Source: an uncultured Chlorobiota bacterium (lineage in GTDB: Bacteria > Bacteroidota > Kapaibacteriia > OLB7). Taken from it: DNA of 7,849 bases. The position numbers were made by a program, and so were the translations under genes. The stretch is taken from positions 1 through 7,849 of the forward strand of contig CAMLOB010000159.1 in assembly GCA_946481475.1 (NCBI GenBank), read 5' to 3'. Each line of letters starts with the position of its first letter. Within the stretch, counting starts at the first letter, position 1. The notes beneath the pieces were generated by a model that was not told the DNA's origin, did not search any database, and saw only the letters and a program-made list of their open reading frames with translations. Positions 6,239 through 7,849 of this stretch are shown piece after piece.

Positions 6239-6616
6239 CTACTTTTTGTCGCCGAAAACGTTCTTGACGTCCTCAACGGTTTTCGATACTTCCTCTTTTG
6301 TCTTCTGCACATCCTTTGCCGTCTCCTGCACTTCTTTGGCCGCCTTGCGCACATCGCCGCTTGCCTCCTTTACAGGATTACTCGACTTCTGCTCAGTCGT
6401 CGTCGGTGTCGGATTACTTGTCGACGGAGCCGAAGAAACGGTCGGGGCAGCCGGTTCCGGCGTCGATGCCGTCGTACCGGATTCCTGCTCTACCGGAGCC
6501 GAGGCGGTCGTGTCCTGCTCGGGTCCGTTTTCATCGGCATTATCGCCACCGCAGGATGTCAGGCCGATAGCTCCGGCGACAAGAAACGTCATCAGAAATG
6601 TTCCGGTTGTTTTCAT
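6239..6616 (-). CDS. Small lipoprotein with Ser/Thr/Pro linker and six-heptad coiled coil
   Basis: The product is a 125-residue predicted lipoprotein. A short N-region and hydrophobic segment end in the lipobox L19-T20-S21-C22, so C22 should be lipidated. Residues 23-45 are acidic and polar, and about 40-80 is a Ser/Thr/Pro/Ala-rich, probably flexible linker. Residues 82-123 form six uninterrupted 7-residue repeats, each starting with Val (82, 89, 96, 103, 110, 117) and ending in Asp or Glu. This is a clear coiled-coil pattern, and the protein ends in Lys-Lys. An AGGGGAG Shine-Dalgarno 7 nt upstream supports the start. The design of lipid anchor, spacer, coiled coil and terminal lysine recalls Braun's lipoprotein (Lpp), but I see no sequence homology, so that is analogy only. 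The lipobox position and helical C-terminus match the neighbouring 88-aa lipoprotein, suggesting similar location or distant kinship. Function unknown. Confidence 0.85.
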   Translation of the reverse strand: MKTTGTFLMTFLVAGAIGLTSCGGDNADENGPEQDTTASAPVEQESGTTASTPEPAAPTVSSAPSTSNPTPTTTEQKSSNPVKEASGDVRKAAKEVQETAKDVQKTKEEVSKTVEDVKNVFGDKK

Positions 6617-6623
6617 AGGTATT

Positions 6624-6630
6624 CTCCCCT
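6624..6630 (-). promoter_or_regulatory. Ribosome binding site of the 125-aa lipoprotein
   Basis: Read on the minus strand, AGGGGAG ends 7 nt before the ATG whose first base is 6616. This strong Shine-Dalgarno sequence decides the start. I find no clear promoter boxes in the 90 bp further upstream (6631-6703), which is T-rich on the plus strand. Confidence 0.7.
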
Positions 6631-6703
6631 GAATAAAGGTTGTTTGAATGGATCTTGGTTTTCTATGGTTTCTTGCGGGTTTTTTGGTGTGTGTGGGATT
6701 GTT

Positions 6704-6773
6704 TGAGCTTTGAGCCTTGAGCTGTGAGCTTTGAGCTGTGAGCTTTGAGCTGTGAGCTTTGAGCTGTGAGTCA
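6704..6773. repeat. Ten-unit heptamer array (TGAGCTT / TGAGCTG)
   Basis: Ten consecutive 7-bp units run without a gap. Most alternate TGAGCTT and TGAGCTG, so the higher-order period is 14 bp. The second unit (TGAGCCT, 6711-6717) and the tenth (TGAGTCA, 6767-6773) are degenerate. The array lies upstream of the 125-aa lipoprotein gene, about 90 bp from its start codon, and just left of the 108-bp repeat block. Because 7 is not a multiple of 3, it is unlikely to code. Similar GAGCT-type heptamer repeats are common intergenic material in this bacterial group, by recollection. Confidence 0.9.
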
Positions 6774-6806
6774 TGGCCCTTTGCCTATTTATTTGGGATA
6801 ATCGCT

Positions 6807-7102
6807 TGTCTTCCTTCTAATGCACTTGTCCCCTCTGTCCTCGCGGCCTCATTCGACAGTCGCAAATCATCAATCGTCAATGACGCAGTCCTTCTTTCTA
6901 TACGGGCAATCATTTGTCTCCCCTCAAATGCATTTGTGCCCTCTGTCCCCGCAGCCTCATTCGACAGTCGCAAATCATCAATCGTCAATGACGCAGTCCT
7001 TCTTTCTATACGGGCAATCATTTGTCTCCCCTCAAATGCATTTGTGCCCTCTGTCCCCGCAGCCTCATTCGACAGTCGCAAATCATCAATCGTCAATGAC
7101 GC
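6807..7102. repeat. 108-bp tandem repeat, about 2.7 copies
   Basis: Copies run 6807-6914, 6915-7022 and a partial 7023-7102 (80 bp). The second and third are identical over the shared 80 bp. The first differs from the second at seven positions, all in its first 40 bp. Each unit contains a block GACAGTCGCAAATCATCAAT followed by CGTCAATGACGC, a common type of intergenic sequence in Bacteroidota-like genomes. Because 108 is divisible by 3, frames stay open on both strands right across the array. I treat those frames as by-products, not genes. The block begins about 41 bp past the stop of the minus-strand glycosyltransferase gene. Confidence 0.9.
6904..7049. repeat. Palindrome-bearing hairpins at the 108-bp unit junctions
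   Basis: At each junction (6904-6941 and again 108 bp later at 7012-7049) GGGCA can pair with TGCCC as an outer stem. Inside, CATTTG (6911-6916) can pair with CAAATG (6925-6930) around TCTCCCCT. The segment CAAATGCATTTG (6925-6936) is itself a perfect 12-bp palindrome. The first copy of the unit has lost this palindrome through substitutions (CTAATGCACTTG). The structure resembles REP-like intergenic palindromes. A terminator role for the glycosyltransferase transcript is possible, but no T-tract supports it. Confidence 0.45.
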
Positions 7103-7143
7103 GTTCCCACACATGCACAGAGAAGCGAAACGTTACGCATACC

Positions 7144-7849
7144 TCATCCGGTTCCCTGATCCGATGGAGGCGTCCTGACGGGGAGATATCGATCGGCCAG
7201 CGATTCCGGTTTCTTCCCCATCAGATAGAGCGTCAGAAAGAGCAAGTTACGCAACTGCAGGCGGACCGGGCCGACCAGGCGGAACCGACGTGAGGAAGTG
7301 ATGATTTCGCCGCGGAATTTTTTGATCTTTTCCATCCGGCGCGCCTTGCGGAAGAAGATAACATCCTCGAAAAGGGAAAGAGGAGGAAACCCGCCGAGCC
7401 GGTGATACAGTTCCCGGTCGATCAGCAGCCCCTGATCGCCGAACGTTGTCCAGATCGAGTCGAAGCGGGCGAAGAAGGCGTAAAGACGATAAATCGGTTG
7501 ATCCGAATCGAACCGAAGGCGAAAAAGGGAAGACCTGAAACCGGGATCATCAAGACTCAGACGAATCGCCTCGACGGCATCAGGGGTGAGAACCGAATCG
7601 GCGTGAAGGAAAAGAAGAAGATGTCCGGAAGCCCGGCAGGCACCCCGGTGCAGTTGTTTGCCCCGTCCCCGTTCGCTCGACAGGATGCAGGCTCCCCACC
7701 GTCGCCCGATCTCCGCCGTCGCATCGGTCGACCCACCGTCAGCAAGAATGATCTCCGGATCGAACGGACCAAGAGGACGCAACGATTCCAATAAACGAGG
7801 CAGATTCGCCTCTTCGTCGAGTGTCGGAATAATAATGGAGAGTCTGGAC
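7144..7849 (-). CDS. Family 2 glycosyltransferase, rSAM/selenodomain-associated type (partial, 5' end outside window)
   Basis: This is a GT-A fold glycosyltransferase that should transfer a sugar from a nucleotide-sugar donor to an unknown acceptor. The reading frame continues past the right edge of the window. The 234 visible codons begin with SIIIPTLDEEANLPRL, the classic GT2 N-terminal strand. DGGSTD (7723-7740) matches the nucleotide-binding region, FLHADS (7594-7611) holds the DxD-equivalent, GDQG (7429-7440) and GGF (7387-7395) lie in the acceptor half, and FED (7363-7371) carries the likely catalytic acid. The set DGGSTD, GRGKQL, LFLHAD, GDQ and the length near 230 residues fit TIGR04283 (transferase 2, rSAM/selenodomain-associated) by recollection. 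A TTG at 7789-7791 could be mistaken for a start, but the conserved strand before it shows that the gene extends further. Probably only a few N-terminal codons are missing. The stop is TGA at 7144-7146. The true acceptor is unknown. Confidence 0.93.
   Translation of the reverse strand, partial: SRLSIIIPTLDEEANLPRLLESLRPLGPFDPEIILADGGSTDATAEIGRRWGACILSSERGRGKQLHRGACRASGHLLLFLHADSVLTPDAVEAIRLSLDDPGFRSSLFRLRFDSDQPIYRLYAFFARFDSIWTTFGDQGLLIDRELYHRLGGFPPLSLFEDVIFFRKARRMEKIKKFRGEIITSSRRFRLVGPVRLQLRNLLFLTLYLMGKKPESLADRYLPVRTPPSDQGTG

Noticed and set aside
6110..6706. Plus-strand 198-codon frame opposite the 125-aa lipoprotein
   Set aside because: The minus-strand frame has a lipobox, a coiled coil and a good ribosome binding site. 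The plus frame runs through a strong terminator, and its product is a Cys/Arg/Leu-rich shadow.
6807..7102. CRISPR-like array
   Set aside because: The 108-bp units are contiguous tandem copies without unique spacers, and no cas gene is nearby.
6759..7293. Plus-strand frames of 139 and 157 codons across the 108-bp repeats
   Set aside because: They stay open only because the repeat length is divisible by three. They run in different frames over the same DNA, and the longer one overlaps the end of the glycosyltransferase gene.
7789..7791. TTG as the start codon of the glycosyltransferase
   Set aside because: The frame continues upstream with the conserved GT2 strand SIIIPTLDEE, so the real start lies beyond the window edge.

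Overview
The window looks like chromosomal DNA from the FCB group of bacteria, most likely the Chlorobiota / Ignavibacteria / Kapabacteria side of Bacteroidota. The best evidence is the C-terminus of the large protein, which has the features of a type IX secretion (T9SS) type A sorting domain: an SPNP start, a GLYLL segment and a short hydrophobic tail. The intergenic DNA agrees, because it is full of degenerate short tandem repeats of a kind common between genes in these genomes. The genes are moderately GC-rich; the repeat tracts are visibly different in composition.

Layout, left to right. Positions 1-331 hold no gene I can support, only several families of short degenerate repeats. Positions 332-5641 (+) encode one very large secreted multidomain protein: signal peptide, VWA domain with an intact metal site, Ig-like modules, a six-repeat NHL beta-propeller, six more Ig-like 'choice-of-anchor D' type modules, a beta-rich domain and the T9SS sorting domain. 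Convergent to it lie two small lipoprotein genes on the minus strand, at 5801-6067 (88 aa) and 6239-6616 (125 aa). Each has a lipobox cysteine at residue 22 and a strictly periodic C-terminal helix, with 11-residue periodicity in one and 7-residue periodicity in the other. A hairpin sits in the convergent gap (5736-5769). A strong terminator-like hairpin sits between the two lipoprotein genes (6168-6214), so they are probably transcribed separately.

Positions 6617-7143 are non-coding in my reading. They contain a ten-unit heptamer array (6704-6773) and a 108-bp tandem repeat of about 2.7 copies (6807-7102). From 7144 to the right edge (-) is a family 2 glycosyltransferase of the rSAM/selenodomain-associated type (TIGR04283-like), cut by the window at its 5' end.

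I see no operon linking these genes into one pathway. The large T9SS protein and the two lipoproteins are all cell-envelope or exported products, while the glycosyltransferase looks like an independent neighbour. I found no CRISPR array, insertion sequence, tRNA, rRNA or defence system. The less ordinary features are the regular coiled-coil lipoproteins, a possible small structured RNA on the plus strand at about 6125-6214, and the repeat families.
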